In this document: positions 16,634 to 25,763 of the stretch, in pieces | Position numbering within the stretch: position 1 is the first letter of the stretch | Layout of the letters: every line of letters begins with the position of its first letter | Position numbers and translations under genes: made by a program | The notes under the pieces: model-generated | Told to the model about the DNA's origin: nothing | What the model saw: the letters and a program-made list of their open reading frames with translations, nothing else | Databases searched by the model: none | Source: Endozoicomonas sp965196975 | Lineage (GTDB): Bacteria > Pseudomonadota > Gammaproteobacteria > Pseudomonadales > Endozoicomonadaceae | Direction: 5' to 3' | DNA: 64,000 nt | NCBI RefSeq assembly: GCF_965196975.1 | Contig: NZ_OZ239981.1 | Location: forward strand, 1,798,001 to 1,862,000

Positions 16634-18232
16634 GTAACTATTCAGCACCCAGCAAAGGCGTATTGTTGTAATTTCGAACCGCTTTAAGAAGCGCCTGAAA
16701 TATGTTCAACCCCTGCTTTTTAGCAGATGATAAATAGCTTCGGATTCGGGTAAACATGGTACCTCCGTCTTCGCTTCTGAAGCAGCCTGAGATCTTCTGC
16801 TTAAGTTTGGCCATCCTGGCATCACGTTCACTGCCATTGTTATCGAAGGGAATTGAAAAGTCCGACATGAAGCGCAACGTTTCAACCTTAAACTCAATAA
16901 GCCTTTTGAACAGGTTGTAGGCCTTGGTATTCCTGACCTTCTTACGTCCAAGCACCTGTCGTTGTTTTTCCATATAAGCGGTTTCCTTCGTGAGAGCCCT
17001 TTGAAGGATTTGGTCGTATATCGTCTCAATGCGAAGCTGTATTGCACCAGGCATTTGAGTCAGACCGGCTGCTTTGTATTTCTTGCAGAAGTGCCAGGAG
17101 AGCGTAAGCAATTTCATCAGCCGCAGAGCCAGCTTATTCGCATCCCTATCGACAACTCCCTGAAGCTCTCTCAGATGATGGGCATTACAAAGCACATGCA
17201 CTGCCGCATAGGCAAAGTAGGACTTCCAATGATCGTGAACCAGAATGCCTGCAAAAGTCAGCAGGATGCCCATTGCATCCATTGCTTCACAACCTCGCCT
17301 TTCTGAGAGGTAGTAAAGCGTCCATTGGTCATCTCGCATAATGTGTAACCACCACAGTGAACCGTCAACCCGCATGCCAGTTTCATCCGCTCCTGCAACC
17401 GGACTTTCTTGTAAAGCATCGCGGATACTCTGCTCAGTAGAGGCCAGGTTCTCATGGGTATAGGCAACAAAATTGGCAACAGAGCCTGCGCTGACACTCA
17501 TGCAATAAATAGTATTGAAATACTCAGACACCCGGTGATATGGGATGAAGTGATACTGGTTTAAATGAACAGCCATTGCCTGAGTCACTTCTCCGTATTG
17601 AGCAGCGGCTTTCACTCCTTGGGGAAACTCAGCGGTGTTCCGTTTACCACAAGGACATACTTTAACGTCTGCCCAGTACGCGGTAACTTCAAATTCTCCG
17701 GGTCTACCTGGATCAAAAACCTGTCGCTCAATGTATTTGGTGGGTTTAATATCGATAAGCGAAGACTGGCAACAGCAACATTTTTCAACCTTCAGATGCC
17801 TGACATAATCGGGTAAGGCGACACGTCTCAAACAAGAGCCTTGATGACCTTTCTGGCCACCTGGTTTATTGCCTGAAGATGGTCTAAGGCTTTTGGGGTT
17901 CGGTGTTTCCTGTGAGGAGCAGGGGGCTTCTTTGGAAGATGTATCACCTTTATCACTCCCTTTTTTACTGGGCTTTTGATAACCATCTGACGATGGTGGC
18001 TTACTACTGTTTTGACTGTTTTTATTAACCCTTTCTTCCAGTTCGCTGCAACGTTCCCGTAAAAGCGCATTCTCGGTCCGAAGCTCTTCATTCTCTTTAA
18101 GGAGAGCTTCGGTAAACGGAGTAGCTGGGAAGTCTGGTTCCATACTGGAGATTTGTTAGAAAAATTGAGTATAAGATGATGGTCGAAAAATCAGAAAATT
18201 CCAGATTTATATGAAGGGTGCTGAATAGTTAC
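16634..18232 (-). mobile_element. IS66-family insertion sequence, copy 1 (1599 bp)
   Basis: Bounded by perfect 17-bp terminal inverted repeats GTAACTATTCAGCACCC / GGGTGCTGAATAGTTAC and 8-bp direct repeats GTCTTTTT. It holds a single transposase gene and no tnpA/tnpB partners, like the shorter ISBst12-type IS66 members. An apparently identical element lies at 61122-62720 in the opposite orientation. It inserted just after the autotransporter remnant. Confidence 0.95.
16638..18143 (-). CDS. IS66-family transposase, copy 1
   Basis: 501 aa. Starts with a leucine-rich coiled coil (about 10-42, LLKENEELRTENALLRERC), then a basic serine-rich linker with KPGGQKGHQG, a zinc-ribbon-like segment (CCCCQSS, CPCGK), and the DDE nuclease core with GADETGMRVDG, LVHDHWKSYF, CNAHHLRELQG and a C-terminal NNGSERDARMAKLKQKISG around the catalytic Glu. 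Identical in protein sequence to the copy at 61211-62716. The gene fills almost the whole element. Confidence 0.96.
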   Translation of the reverse strand: MEPDFPATPFTEALLKENEELRTENALLRERCSELEERVNKNSQNSSKPPSSDGYQKPSKKGSDKGDTSSKEAPCSSQETPNPKSLRPSSGNKPGGQKGHQGSCLRRVALPDYVRHLKVEKCCCCQSSLIDIKPTKYIERQVFDPGRPGEFEVTAYWADVKVCPCGKRNTAEFPQGVKAAAQYGEVTQAMAVHLNQYHFIPYHRVSEYFNTIYCMSVSAGSVANFVAYTHENLASTEQSIRDALQESPVAGADETGMRVDGSLWWLHIMRDDQWTLYYLSERRGCEAMDAMGILLTFAGILVHDHWKSYFAYAAVHVLCNAHHLRELQGVVDRDANKLALRLMKLLTLSWHFCKKYKAAGLTQMPGAIQLRIETIYDQILQRALTKETAYMEKQRQVLGRKKVRNTKAYNLFKRLIEFKVETLRFMSDFSIPFDNNGSERDARMAKLKQKISGCFRSEDGGTMFTRIRSYLSSAKKQGLNIFQALLKAVRNYNNTPLLGAE

Positions 18233-18289
18233 GTCTTTTTTAAGCTTTATACACTTATGATTTCTGATTGCTCTGACTAATTTCCCACA

Positions 18290-18316
18290 AACCAGCCTTA
18301 TGGCCGGTTTTTTGTG
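18290..18316 (+). terminator. Terminator-like hairpin right of IS66 copy 1
   Basis: AACCAGCC and GGCCGGTT pair with one mismatch around a TTAT loop and run into TTTTTT. It lies about 60 bases beyond the element and probably was the terminator of the decayed gene at 16098-16624. Confidence 0.55.
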
Positions 18317-18490
18317 CCTGAAAGTTGACACTTTCAATCACCAGTCACACGCCAAATACTGAATATCCGTTATTCGGGCTCTTTTGCACCCAAGACACGG
18401 CAGGAGTTTGATGCACCCTCCTCCATGAGCTAAACCGATTAATAGGAGTCATTAAATCAATAACGAGTAAATGCTGTAAGGAGTATGCTC

Positions 18491-18763
18491 ATGTCTTCCC
18501 TGAAAAGCCTCGGTGCTGCCATTCTTTTCTCAACTCTGGCCGTTACTGCCCATGCGGGTGAATCTGATCGCCTGAATATCAATGAAGCCAGTGCCAATGA
18601 CATTGACAAAACCCTGGTGTTTGTCAGTGAAAAAACAGCACAGCGCATTGTTGACTATCGAAATCAACACGGTGAGTTCAGCACTATCCACGACCTTGCC
18701 AAGGTTGAAGGGGTCAGCAAACGACTGGCTCGCTATAACCGAAGCCGCATAAGCTTTGAGTAA
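18491..18763 (+). CDS. ComEA-like helix-hairpin-helix protein, exported
   Basis: 90 aa. Signal peptide to about residue 22 (cleavage after AHA), then a ComEA-type double helix-hairpin-helix: LNINEASANDIDKTL and IVDYRNQHGEFSTIHDLAKVEGVS, a DNA-backbone-binding fold. In gammaproteobacteria such small periplasmic proteins bind incoming DNA during natural transformation. The ATG at 18491 is preferred over 18485, as AAGGAG stands seven bases before it and only one base before the other. No other competence genes are nearby, so the role is by family only. Confidence 0.85.
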   Translation: MSSLKSLGAAILFSTLAVTAHAGESDRLNINEASANDIDKTLVFVSEKTAQRIVDYRNQHGEFSTIHDLAKVEGVSKRLARYNRSRISFE

Positions 18764-18969
18764 TCAATAAAAACATACAACATCTGAATTTTTGATGTTT
18801 CGGCACAGGCTTGACCTGTGCTTTTTATTACCTGAAATATCGTGCAATTGACCAGCCAATCAGGCATCCTCTCTAGTCCCAGAAAGTGAATTCTGTCGCA
18901 GAAATAGCTGTTTTATTTTTTCCACTGTCTGTATTTCCAAATATAAAAATAAACAGGGACTGTATTCAT

Positions 18970-19725
18970 ATGAGTAACCGATATGCAGAGACCTTTGAGC
19001 AAAGGGGGCACCCCTATGATCAGGCCATGCAATGGTTTCCGTCCTGTCGTGATCTTGAGTTTATCCGTCTGTTTGATCAGATAGATGTGAAGGGATGCCA
19101 TACTGTGTTGGATTTACCCTCAGGTGGTGGCTACCTTGAGCGCTTCCTGCCAGAGTACAGCTCGTTAGATTCAGTAGATCCCAGCTCTCCATTTCGAAAA
19201 TCTGAACTAATTTATCCGATTGATCTTGAAAACCTGTCGCTCCCGGAAAACCATTATGACCTTGTAGTCTTACTGGCAGCACTTCACCATATTGATAATA
19301 AATCCGGGTTTCTTACTTCGGTTTCCAATGCATTAAAGCAGGGGGTAATGTCTTGTTTTGCCGATGTCGCCGCGAACTCCGGCATCAGTCACTTCCTTGA
19401 TGAGTTTGCCGGAACCTATAACACGACAAGTCATGAAGGGAGCTATCTCGAGATAGATGCGCCCTACCCTGGCTACTCTCCTGATCATCAACTCAAGCTG
19501 GTCGAACATGCATTGAAACCCTGCCCCTGGATATTCAACAATGTTCACGAAATGGTTGGATTTTGTCGTTTACTCTTCGGGTTGAAGGGAGTTTCAGATC
19601 ACAAGCTTCAGGATGCATTAAGCCAGTATGTTGGTTTTACTGAGGCTACCAGCATCAATGGAGCCAGGGAAGTACACCTGCTCTGGGAATTGCTCTATAT
19701 CACCTTTCAGAAAACACCGGTTTAA
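18970..19725 (+). CDS. Class I SAM-dependent methyltransferase
   Basis: 251 aa. Rossmann-like fold: motif I HTVLDLPSGGGYLERF (about 44-59), the acidic SVDPSS after strand 2, and LVVLLAALHHIDNK as motif III/post-III. The second half has no hallmark of a known subfamily. The ATG at 18970 gives a normal N-terminus (MSNRYAETFEQRG). The ATP-grasp gene follows after 12 bases, so the two form an operon and probably act on the same small molecule or peptide. Substrate unknown. Confidence 0.8.
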   Translation: MSNRYAETFEQRGHPYDQAMQWFPSCRDLEFIRLFDQIDVKGCHTVLDLPSGGGYLERFLPEYSSLDSVDPSSPFRKSELIYPIDLENLSLPENHYDLVVLLAALHHIDNKSGFLTSVSNALKQGVMSCFADVAANSGISHFLDEFAGTYNTTSHEGSYLEIDAPYPGYSPDHQLKLVEHALKPCPWIFNNVHEMVGFCRLLFGLKGVSDHKLQDALSQYVGFTEATSINGAREVHLLWELLYITFQKTPV

Positions 19726-19737
19726 TGGAGTCTGTAT

Positions 19738-20733
19738 ATGGATGTTCTATTTATCAGTGGCATCGCCAATAACAACCAGGTCAGTGCCGTTCTGGATAGC
19801 CATGGCCGCTTTCAATATCTGCTGAATGGCTCCAGCAGTGTTGCTCCCCATATGGAAAATACAACGGATTTTAAGAACCATCGCTTTATTCTTGGAGGGA
19901 CTGGCGGAAACCAGCGATACGGTTTTCAGTTTCACCCTTCTGTCATTTTCAATGAGATCAGTGATCCTGATACACATAGCCATGCACTGGGGCGCTGTAT
20001 CGATTTCTGCAAACAGCAACAGACTCCCGTCATCAACAATCCAGAGTCAATCAGGCAGACCCGGCGGGACCTGGTGACCAGTGCACTGCAAAATATTGAT
20101 GGTGTTGAGGCACCAAAAACCATCCGGTTTACCCCCAGAACAACCGATGATGTACGCCGGCAAATCAAGACTCATTTCGATGGTCCGGTTCTGCTGAGAG
20201 AAGCAGGTACCCATGGTGGAAAAAGCCTGACCAGAATTGATGATCTGAAAGCGGTTGAAGAACAGCTCTACCCTTTTGCCCTGGATGGAAGGCCCTATTA
20301 CCTGATTGAGTTCAGGGACTTTGCATCAGAAGATAACCTTTACAGAAAATTCCGCATCGTTGTTATTGAGGGCGTACCTTATCTCAGGCATATGCTGATT
20401 AATGATCACTGGATGGTTCACCGGACTGCACGTAACTTTATGGCATCCAGAAAAGACCTGCAGAACGAAGAAAAACAGTGGATTGATACGTTCTACAAAA
20501 CGCCACCACCAGAATTGGCAGGACGAATCAAACAGATAGCAGAGCAATTGAAGCTCGATTATTTTGGAATCGATTGCAGCTTGAATAAAGATGGAGAACT
20601 TTTGATTTTCGAAGCGAATGCGAATATGAATATACTGATCAATACGCAGGCATCACCCAATCTTTGGGATGCCCCTAATTTGGCAATGAAGGAGCACCTG
20701 AAAGCGCTGATACAAAGAAGAGCAAAAGTATAA
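19738..20733 (+). CDS. ATP-grasp ligase-like protein
   Basis: 331 aa. The N-terminal domain (1-105) resembles a pre-ATP-grasp Rossmann unit. The ATP-grasp part follows: lysine/glycine loop REAGTHGGKSL (154-164), YLIEFRDF (188-195) at the hinge, RKFRIVVIEG, and DYFGIDCSLNKDGELLIFEANANMN-like metal site (274-298, acidic FEANAN). This is closest in style to RimK/glutathione-synthase-type carboxylate-amine ligases. Directly downstream of the methyltransferase. The pair may make a modified amino acid or peptide; no precursor peptide gene was recognised. Confidence 0.78.
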   Translation: MDVLFISGIANNNQVSAVLDSHGRFQYLLNGSSSVAPHMENTTDFKNHRFILGGTGGNQRYGFQFHPSVIFNEISDPDTHSHALGRCIDFCKQQQTPVINNPESIRQTRRDLVTSALQNIDGVEAPKTIRFTPRTTDDVRRQIKTHFDGPVLLREAGTHGGKSLTRIDDLKAVEEQLYPFALDGRPYYLIEFRDFASEDNLYRKFRIVVIEGVPYLRHMLINDHWMVHRTARNFMASRKDLQNEEKQWIDTFYKTPPPELAGRIKQIAEQLKLDYFGIDCSLNKDGELLIFEANANMNILINTQASPNLWDAPNLAMKEHLKALIQRRAKV

Positions 20734-20767
20734 ACCAGATAGCGCACAGAAATGTGCGCTCTATTCC

Positions 20768-21370
20768 TCAACCTCGTGCAGCGAGTAAAGCCGTCCGTAA
20801 ATCATCGTAGTTGGTAATTGAAGGATATTGAGGAAACTCTGCAATCACATTGTCTGGCGCCTTGAACAGAAAGCCAGCATCCGCTTCAGAGAGCATGGTG
20901 GTGTCATTGTATGAATCACCCGCAGCAAGAATCCGATAATTCAGGCTTTTCAGTGCTTTCACCGAAGCCCTTTTTGGATCCTTCTGTCTCAATTTATATC
21001 CAGTTACCTTCCCGGATTCTGCCACCTCGAGGCGATGGCAAAACAGTGTTGGACGACCCAGCTGAACCATAAAAGGGTCTGCAAACTCATAAAAGGTATC
21101 CGAAAGAATGATCAACTGAAATTCACTGCGAAGCCAGTTCACAAAATCCACAGCGCCTTCCAGCGGCCTCATTCCGGAAATCACTTCCTGGATTTCATTG
21201 AGCCCAAGATTATGCTTATCAAGAATAGATAACCTCATGGTCATGAGTTCATCATAATCTGGAATATCCCGAGTCGTTGCCTTAAGCTCATCAATACCGG
21301 TATGCGTAGCAAATTCAATCCAGATTTCCGGGATCAACACACCTTCAAGGTCAAGACAGACGACATCCAT
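20768..21370 (-). CDS. thrH: Phosphoserine phosphatase / homoserine phosphotransferase ThrH
   Basis: 200 aa, HAD superfamily. It hydrolyses phosphoserine and can pass the phosphate to homoserine, linking serine and threonine synthesis. Motif I is DLEGVLIPEIW (nucleophile Asp 7, acid Glu 9), followed by ATTRDIPDYDELM, ILSDTFYEF (motif II), KDPKR (motif III lysine) and AAGDSYNDTTML (motif IV). Length and these strings match the Pseudomonas ThrH closely, unlike the longer SerB. Convergent with the ATP-grasp gene. Confidence 0.94.
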   Translation of the reverse strand: MDVVCLDLEGVLIPEIWIEFATHTGIDELKATTRDIPDYDELMTMRLSILDKHNLGLNEIQEVISGMRPLEGAVDFVNWLRSEFQLIILSDTFYEFADPFMVQLGRPTLFCHRLEVAESGKVTGYKLRQKDPKRASVKALKSLNYRILAAGDSYNDTTMLSEADAGFLFKAPDNVIAEFPQYPSITNYDDLRTALLAARG

Positions 21371-21534
21371 TGGTTATTCTCTCTTTGCTGGTTAGACTTA
21401 TTGCGGCCTGACAGGCTCGTCGAGAATATAGCATAAAAACCTATAAATATAGGTATTGATTCTATTATTGACTAAATAGCCACTGCTACAATGCCAATCA
21501 TTGGAAAACAAAACAATTCCCAGGGGAGTGAGTT

Positions 21535-21813
21535 ATGAAAATCACCATGGTCAAAAAGATAATGGCCGATGGCAATCTCTGTAAAAAATGTCAGGAAGTA
21601 CAGGAAAGGCTGGAGAGTTCAGGCCATATCAACCGGATTGATCAATTTGTCACTGCTGTTGACGGCGACCCAGATAGCACAGGCAGTTTACTGGCAGAGC
21701 TGTACCAGGTGGAGAAAGCCCCTTTTTTTATTGTTGAAGAAGAAGGCTGTGAACCGATAATTTACACGATCTATTTTAAGCTGGTAAAGGAAGTACTGGA
21801 AAAAGCGGCTTGA
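21535..21813 (+). CDS. Small thioredoxin/glutaredoxin-fold protein
   Basis: 92 aa. Begins with a beta strand and NLCKKCQEVQERLE, placing a CxxC pair at Cys 16 and Cys 19 at the start of a helix, followed later by KAPFFIVEEEG, where the cis-proline strand of a thioredoxin fold would be. Probably a redox-active or metal-binding small protein. It lies between divergent thrH and convergent cysB; proteins of this type occur beside these genes in related bacteria. Exact role unknown. Confidence 0.7.
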   Translation: MKITMVKKIMADGNLCKKCQEVQERLESSGHINRIDQFVTAVDGDPDSTGSLLAELYQVEKAPFFIVEEEGCEPIIYTIYFKLVKEVLEKAA

Positions 21814-21833
21814 TTCAAGCCGCTTGAACGCAG

Positions 21834-22808
21834 TTACCGGTTTGGCAGCTGAACATGAGAAAAGAGCTCATCCACTTCCGCCTTGTTATGGCGAAGGATT
21901 GCTTCCTGAACCACATCTTTGGTCAGATGCGGTGCAAACTCTTCAATAAAGTCGTACATAAAGCCACGCAGGAAAGTACCACGTCGGAACCCGATCTTGG
22001 TAATGCTTGGTTCGAACAGGTGGTCAGCATTCAATGGCACCAGGTCTGAATCAAGCTCAGGGTCATAAGCCATTTTGGCAATGATCCCGACGCCCAGTCC
22101 CAGACGCACATAGGTTTTGATCACGTCAGCATCAGTTGCTGTAAACACGACCCGAGGTGACAGCCCTTCATTCATAAAGGCTTCATCCAGCTTAGAGCGA
22201 CCGGTAAATCCGAAGACATAGGTTACCAAAGCATATCGAGCAATATCTTTCAGGCTCAGTTCAGAAACCTGGGTTAATGGATGATCTTTAGGTACAAGAA
22301 CACAGCGGTTCCAGCGATAGCATGGCATCATCACCAGATCATTGAACAACTCCAGAGCTTCCGTTGCGATAGCAAAGTCAACAGAACCGTCGGCTGCCAT
22401 TTCGGCAATTTGAATGGGAGTACCCTGATGCATATGCAGCGCAACATCGGGATATTGGCCAATAAACTGCTGGATAATTCCTGGTAAGGCATAGCGAGCC
22501 TGAGTGTGAGTTGTAGCAATGGACAGGCTGCCTTTGCGCTCGTCACTGAATTCCTGAGCAACCTGCTTGATCGACTCAACTTTTCTCAGAATCTCACCAG
22601 CTGTATCAATGATTTTCTCACCGGCTGGGGTAATGCGAGTCAGATGCTTTCCGCTTCGGGCAAAAACCTCAACGCCAAGCTCATCTTCCAATAGCCGGAT
22701 TTGTTTACTTATACCGGGCTGAGAAGTGTATAGACTCTGCGCAGTAGCTGATACGTTGAGATCGTGGTGGGCGACCTCCCAGATATAGCGCAGTTGTTGC
22801 AGCTTCAT
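21834..22808 (-). CDS. cysB: LysR-type sulfur regulator CysB
   Basis: 324 aa, full length. Winged helix-turn-helix at about residues 1-60 (MKLQQLRYIWEVAHHDLNVS, SQPGISKQIRLLEDELG), then the periplasmic-binding-like effector domain with GSLSIATTHTQARYALP and the C-terminal GIIAKMAYDPELDSDLV typical of CysB/Cbl. It activates cysteine-synthesis genes with N-acetylserine as inducer. Here it stands divergent from a TauE/SafE permease. cysG, which supplies siroheme to sulfite reductase in this pathway, is broken 5 kb away. Confidence 0.95.
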   Translation of the reverse strand: MKLQQLRYIWEVAHHDLNVSATAQSLYTSQPGISKQIRLLEDELGVEVFARSGKHLTRITPAGEKIIDTAGEILRKVESIKQVAQEFSDERKGSLSIATTHTQARYALPGIIQQFIGQYPDVALHMHQGTPIQIAEMAADGSVDFAIATEALELFNDLVMMPCYRWNRCVLVPKDHPLTQVSELSLKDIARYALVTYVFGFTGRSKLDEAFMNEGLSPRVVFTATDADVIKTYVRLGLGVGIIAKMAYDPELDSDLVPLNADHLFEPSITKIGFRRGTFLRGFMYDFIEEFAPHLTKDVVQEAILRHNKAEVDELFSHVQLPNR

Positions 22809-23021
22809 TGATGGCCTCCGGTCAGGCAGGTTGTGCTGACAAAAATGAATAAGGTGAAACAGGATCCGTTAGTTCTATAAGGCATAAAAGAATGACATTA
22901 AATTCTTTTCCAGAATACAAGCCAGTCAATATAGTTACCAGCGAATCATCGATTTTTAGTCAATATTTTCAAACATCGCCTTGGCTACTTATAACTTTAG
23001 ACCATAAATTTCAGGATGCTT

Positions 23022-23792
23022 ATGGATTTTCTAACATACATTGCCACCGGTGCCGGCGTTGGCTTTGCGGTTGGCCTGACAGGTATCGGCGGTGGTTCGT
23101 TGATGACACCACTGCTGTTAATGTTTGGCTTTCCGGCCCATATCGCCATCGGAACGGATCTGATGTATGCAGCCATTACCAAGTCAACCGGAGTCATTGT
23201 CCATCACCGTCAGAGAAGCATTGACTGGACATTGGTCAAAACTCTCTGTGCTGGCAGTCTTCCTGCAACAGCCCTGACGATTGTTCTGCTCAAGGTTTTT
23301 TTTGACAGAAGCGCTGATTATAGCCCGATCCTTACACTATGCCTTGGGATAATGTTAACCCTCACTGCGCTGTCGCTGTTCATGAGTCCTTTTTTGAAAA
23401 AAAGACAGCTCTCCGGTGTCTCGATGATTCCACAGGAGTATCAGACTCCTCTGACATTTATTGCCGGTATTTTCCTGGGCGTTCTGGTCACACTTTCCTC
23501 TGTGGGGGCCGGAGCACTGGGAACGGCAGCTATAGTCCTGCTCTATCCTCTACTGAAACCCATCAAGGTCGTGGGAAGCGACCTGGCTCATGCGGTACCG
23601 TTAACATTGCTGGCAGGCTTTGGCCATATCTGGCTTGGGAATGTTGATTTTGTGTTGCTGGGCAGCCTGTTGATTGGCTCTATACCGGCCATCTATGTAG
23701 GAACCCGTGTCGGCATGAAACTGCCGGATACCTTCATGCGCATCATATTGGCCATTATTTTGCTTGGATTGGGCCTGAAATACCTTTTTTAA
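23022..23792 (+). CDS. TauE/SafE (TSUP) family permease
   Basis: 256 aa inner-membrane protein with about eight hydrophobic segments. The repeated family motif appears as GVGFAVGLTGIGGGSLMTPLL near the N-terminus and as IFLGVLVTLSSVGAGALGTAAI in the second half. Members move sulfite, sulfonates or other organic acids. Start: AGGA precedes ATG 23022 at six bases, while the ATG at 23016 overlaps it. Divergent from cysB, which makes a sulfur-related role likely but not proven. Confidence 0.85.
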   Translation: MDFLTYIATGAGVGFAVGLTGIGGGSLMTPLLLMFGFPAHIAIGTDLMYAAITKSTGVIVHHRQRSIDWTLVKTLCAGSLPATALTIVLLKVFFDRSADYSPILTLCLGIMLTLTALSLFMSPFLKKRQLSGVSMIPQEYQTPLTFIAGIFLGVLVTLSSVGAGALGTAAIVLLYPLLKPIKVVGSDLAHAVPLTLLAGFGHIWLGNVDFVLLGSLLIGSIPAIYVGTRVGMKLPDTFMRIILAIILLGLGLKYLF

Positions 23793-24125
23793 CCCTTTCC
23801 AGGGTTGCAGGCCAGTGTCAGTTTGAATAAAGTGGAAAACCCTCACTGAGCCAATGGAAAATCCATAGCCAACAGGGCTTTATAAAGAGTGAGGTCACAG
23901 TCTGTCAGTATGGTTGCCATATTTATATCTGGCATCAGGGCAGTGTTGCAGAAGGATAAAATAGAAGCCGTCGGAATACACTCGTAACCTGATGGAACTC
24001 GGTAGTCGCCAGGGTGAAAGCAAGAGACCCTGTATCGTTACCCCTATGTTTCTTTTACCAGCAACTGCTAACGCCACTGATCAGGAGATTTTAAACAAGT
24101 CTTTTAAAAAAACGGAACCGCGCAT
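23793..24125. other. Upstream region of the DAHP synthase gene
   Basis: 333 bases without a supported gene. A short hairpin AACCCT/AGGGTT at 23791-23806 overlaps the end of the permease gene and could aid termination. No TyrR-type box or leader peptide with a run of aromatic codons was recognised before the aro gene. Confidence 0.35.
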
Positions 24126-25196
24126 ATGGCTGTTTTACCCATTGAAGACCTTAATATTGAATCTCAGGAAGTTCTGTTGAGTCCAGAGCGCCTTAAGGCT
24201 GAGATTCCGATGACGGAAGTAGCCGCAAAAACAGTTTCTGAAAGCCGTGAAGTGATCAGGAATATTCTGGATGGCAAAGATCATCGCCTGTTTGTGGTAA
24301 TAGGTCCCTGTTCAATCCATGATGTTGCTGCAGCCAAAGATTACGCCCGTCGACTTAAAGCGCTCAGTGAAGAGCTGAACGACACATTGTATCTGGTGAT
24401 GCGCGTCTATTTTGAGAAGCCAAGAACGACGGTTGGCTGGAAAGGCTTGATCAATGACCCACATTTGAACGACTCATTTAAAATTGAAGAAGGTCTTCAT
24501 ATCGGTCGCCGCCTGTTGATGGATGTTGCCGAAATGGGTATTGCTGCCTCTACGGAAGCACTGGACCCAATCTCACCTCAGTATCTTCAGGATCTGGTCG
24601 CCTGGTCTGCAATCGGCGCAAGAACCACTGAGTCACAGACTCACCGCGAGATGGCCAGCGGTCTGTCTTCCGCCGTTGGATTTAAAAATGGTACCGATGG
24701 TGGACTGGAAGTCGCGATTAACGCCCTGCAGTCTGTTTCCAGTCCACACCGTTTTCTCGGGCTGAATAGCCAGGGACAGGTTGCGGTTACCCATACCAAA
24801 GGGAATCCTTATGGTCACGTTGTCCTGCGTGGTGGTAATGGCAAGCCAAACTATGACTCCGTTAGTGTGGCACTGTGTGAGAAGGAGCTTGAGAAAGCAG
24901 GCATTAAGCCAAATATCATGGTCGACTGCTCCCACGCCAACTCCAATAAGGACCCTTCGCTGCAGCCACTGGTGATGGAGAATGTGACCAACCAGATCAT
25001 TGAAGGCAATCAGTCAATTGTGGGCCTGATGGTGGAGAGCAATATTGGCTGGGGCAATCAAAAAATGACCGTCAATCTGGATGACCTGCAATACGGTATT
25101 TCCATTACTGATGCCTGTATTGACTGGAAAACTACGGAGACGACACTTCGAAGCATCAGAGACAAACTGAAAGACGTTCTGCCGGGGCGTCGCTAG
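24126..25196 (+). CDS. aroF: 3-deoxy-7-phosphoheptulonate synthase (class I, AroF-like)
   Basis: 356 aa. Condenses PEP and erythrose 4-phosphate, the first step of aromatic amino acid synthesis. Class I signatures: VVIGPCSIHD, RVYFEKPRTTVGWKGLIND, GARTTESQTHREMASGL, VGFKNGTDGG, MVDCSHANSNKD. The segments STEALDPISPQYL and SPHRFLGLNSQGQVAV resemble the tyrosine-sensitive AroF more than AroG (which has an EFLD/EMLD type segment), so AroF is the best symbol; feedback specificity is inferred. Stands alone, convergent with the next gene. Confidence 0.9.
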   Translation: MAVLPIEDLNIESQEVLLSPERLKAEIPMTEVAAKTVSESREVIRNILDGKDHRLFVVIGPCSIHDVAAAKDYARRLKALSEELNDTLYLVMRVYFEKPRTTVGWKGLINDPHLNDSFKIEEGLHIGRRLLMDVAEMGIAASTEALDPISPQYLQDLVAWSAIGARTTESQTHREMASGLSSAVGFKNGTDGGLEVAINALQSVSSPHRFLGLNSQGQVAVTHTKGNPYGHVVLRGGNGKPNYDSVSVALCEKELEKAGIKPNIMVDCSHANSNKDPSLQPLVMENVTNQIIEGNQSIVGLMVESNIGWGNQKMTVNLDDLQYGISITDACIDWKTTETTLRSIRDKLKDVLPGRR

Positions 25197-25221
25197 AAGG
25201 TCTTATAAAGCTGACTTTTAC

Positions 25222-25617
25222 TCAAATAAACAGCTCGATTTGCTCGGGCTGTTCTTCTATTGCAGTGATCACTTTACACTCGGTAATCTGAATAAACTCC
25301 CCCCCTCCCAGAAGTGATAACTGGGTATCGGGTGGTGTATAGACCTCAATGGCCTGCTTTTTGCCGTAACTGACTTTACGCTCTACCGGCATATTGCTGA
25401 TCCTGCGGTCAAGAATGGCTGAGCAGATCATGCAGACACTGGAAAGATGGCCATTAACCAACACCTCGTAGCGACAGTCACTGTTCAGGACTTCGGTACA
25501 GAGCGTACGGTCACTTCTTGACTCAATATCCAGATTTGCCTCGACCAGATGACGCACAGCACTGCCGTCTTCGGTGACAAAAAAGTTGGATAAAATGGCC
25601 TGTTTATAACGCTTCAC
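25222..25617 (-). CDS. Hypothetical protein
   Basis: 131 aa, not recognised. No signal peptide or membrane segment. It contains a CMIC pair in the middle (SSVCMICSAILD) and other scattered cysteines, and a hydrophilic C-terminus rich in Glu and Gln ending EQIELFI. It looks like a real gene by its length, by the absence of a better frame, and by fitting between aroF and greB, but no function can be given. Confidence 0.55.
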   Translation of the reverse strand: MKRYKQAILSNFFVTEDGSAVRHLVEANLDIESRSDRTLCTEVLNSDCRYEVLVNGHLSSVCMICSAILDRRISNMPVERKVSYGKKQAIEVYTPPDTQLSLLGGGEFIQITECKVITAIEEQPEQIELFI

Positions 25618-25763
25618 AGTTCCGTCGGACTACTGGGTGATTGAATGAGCTTGGGATTTCAAAAAGGCGGGAGAAGATACACCATTATTTCAGAGAGTTA
25701 TACCGGTATCTTTACCACTAAGTAAAAGTACCATTAATAAAGCCTGAAAAACCATAGCTTTGC

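Noticed and set aside
21535..21813. Genuine glutaredoxin
   Set aside because: The CKKC pair lies in a thioredoxin-like position, but the glutathione-binding TVP and GG motifs of glutaredoxins are absent, so only the fold is claimed.
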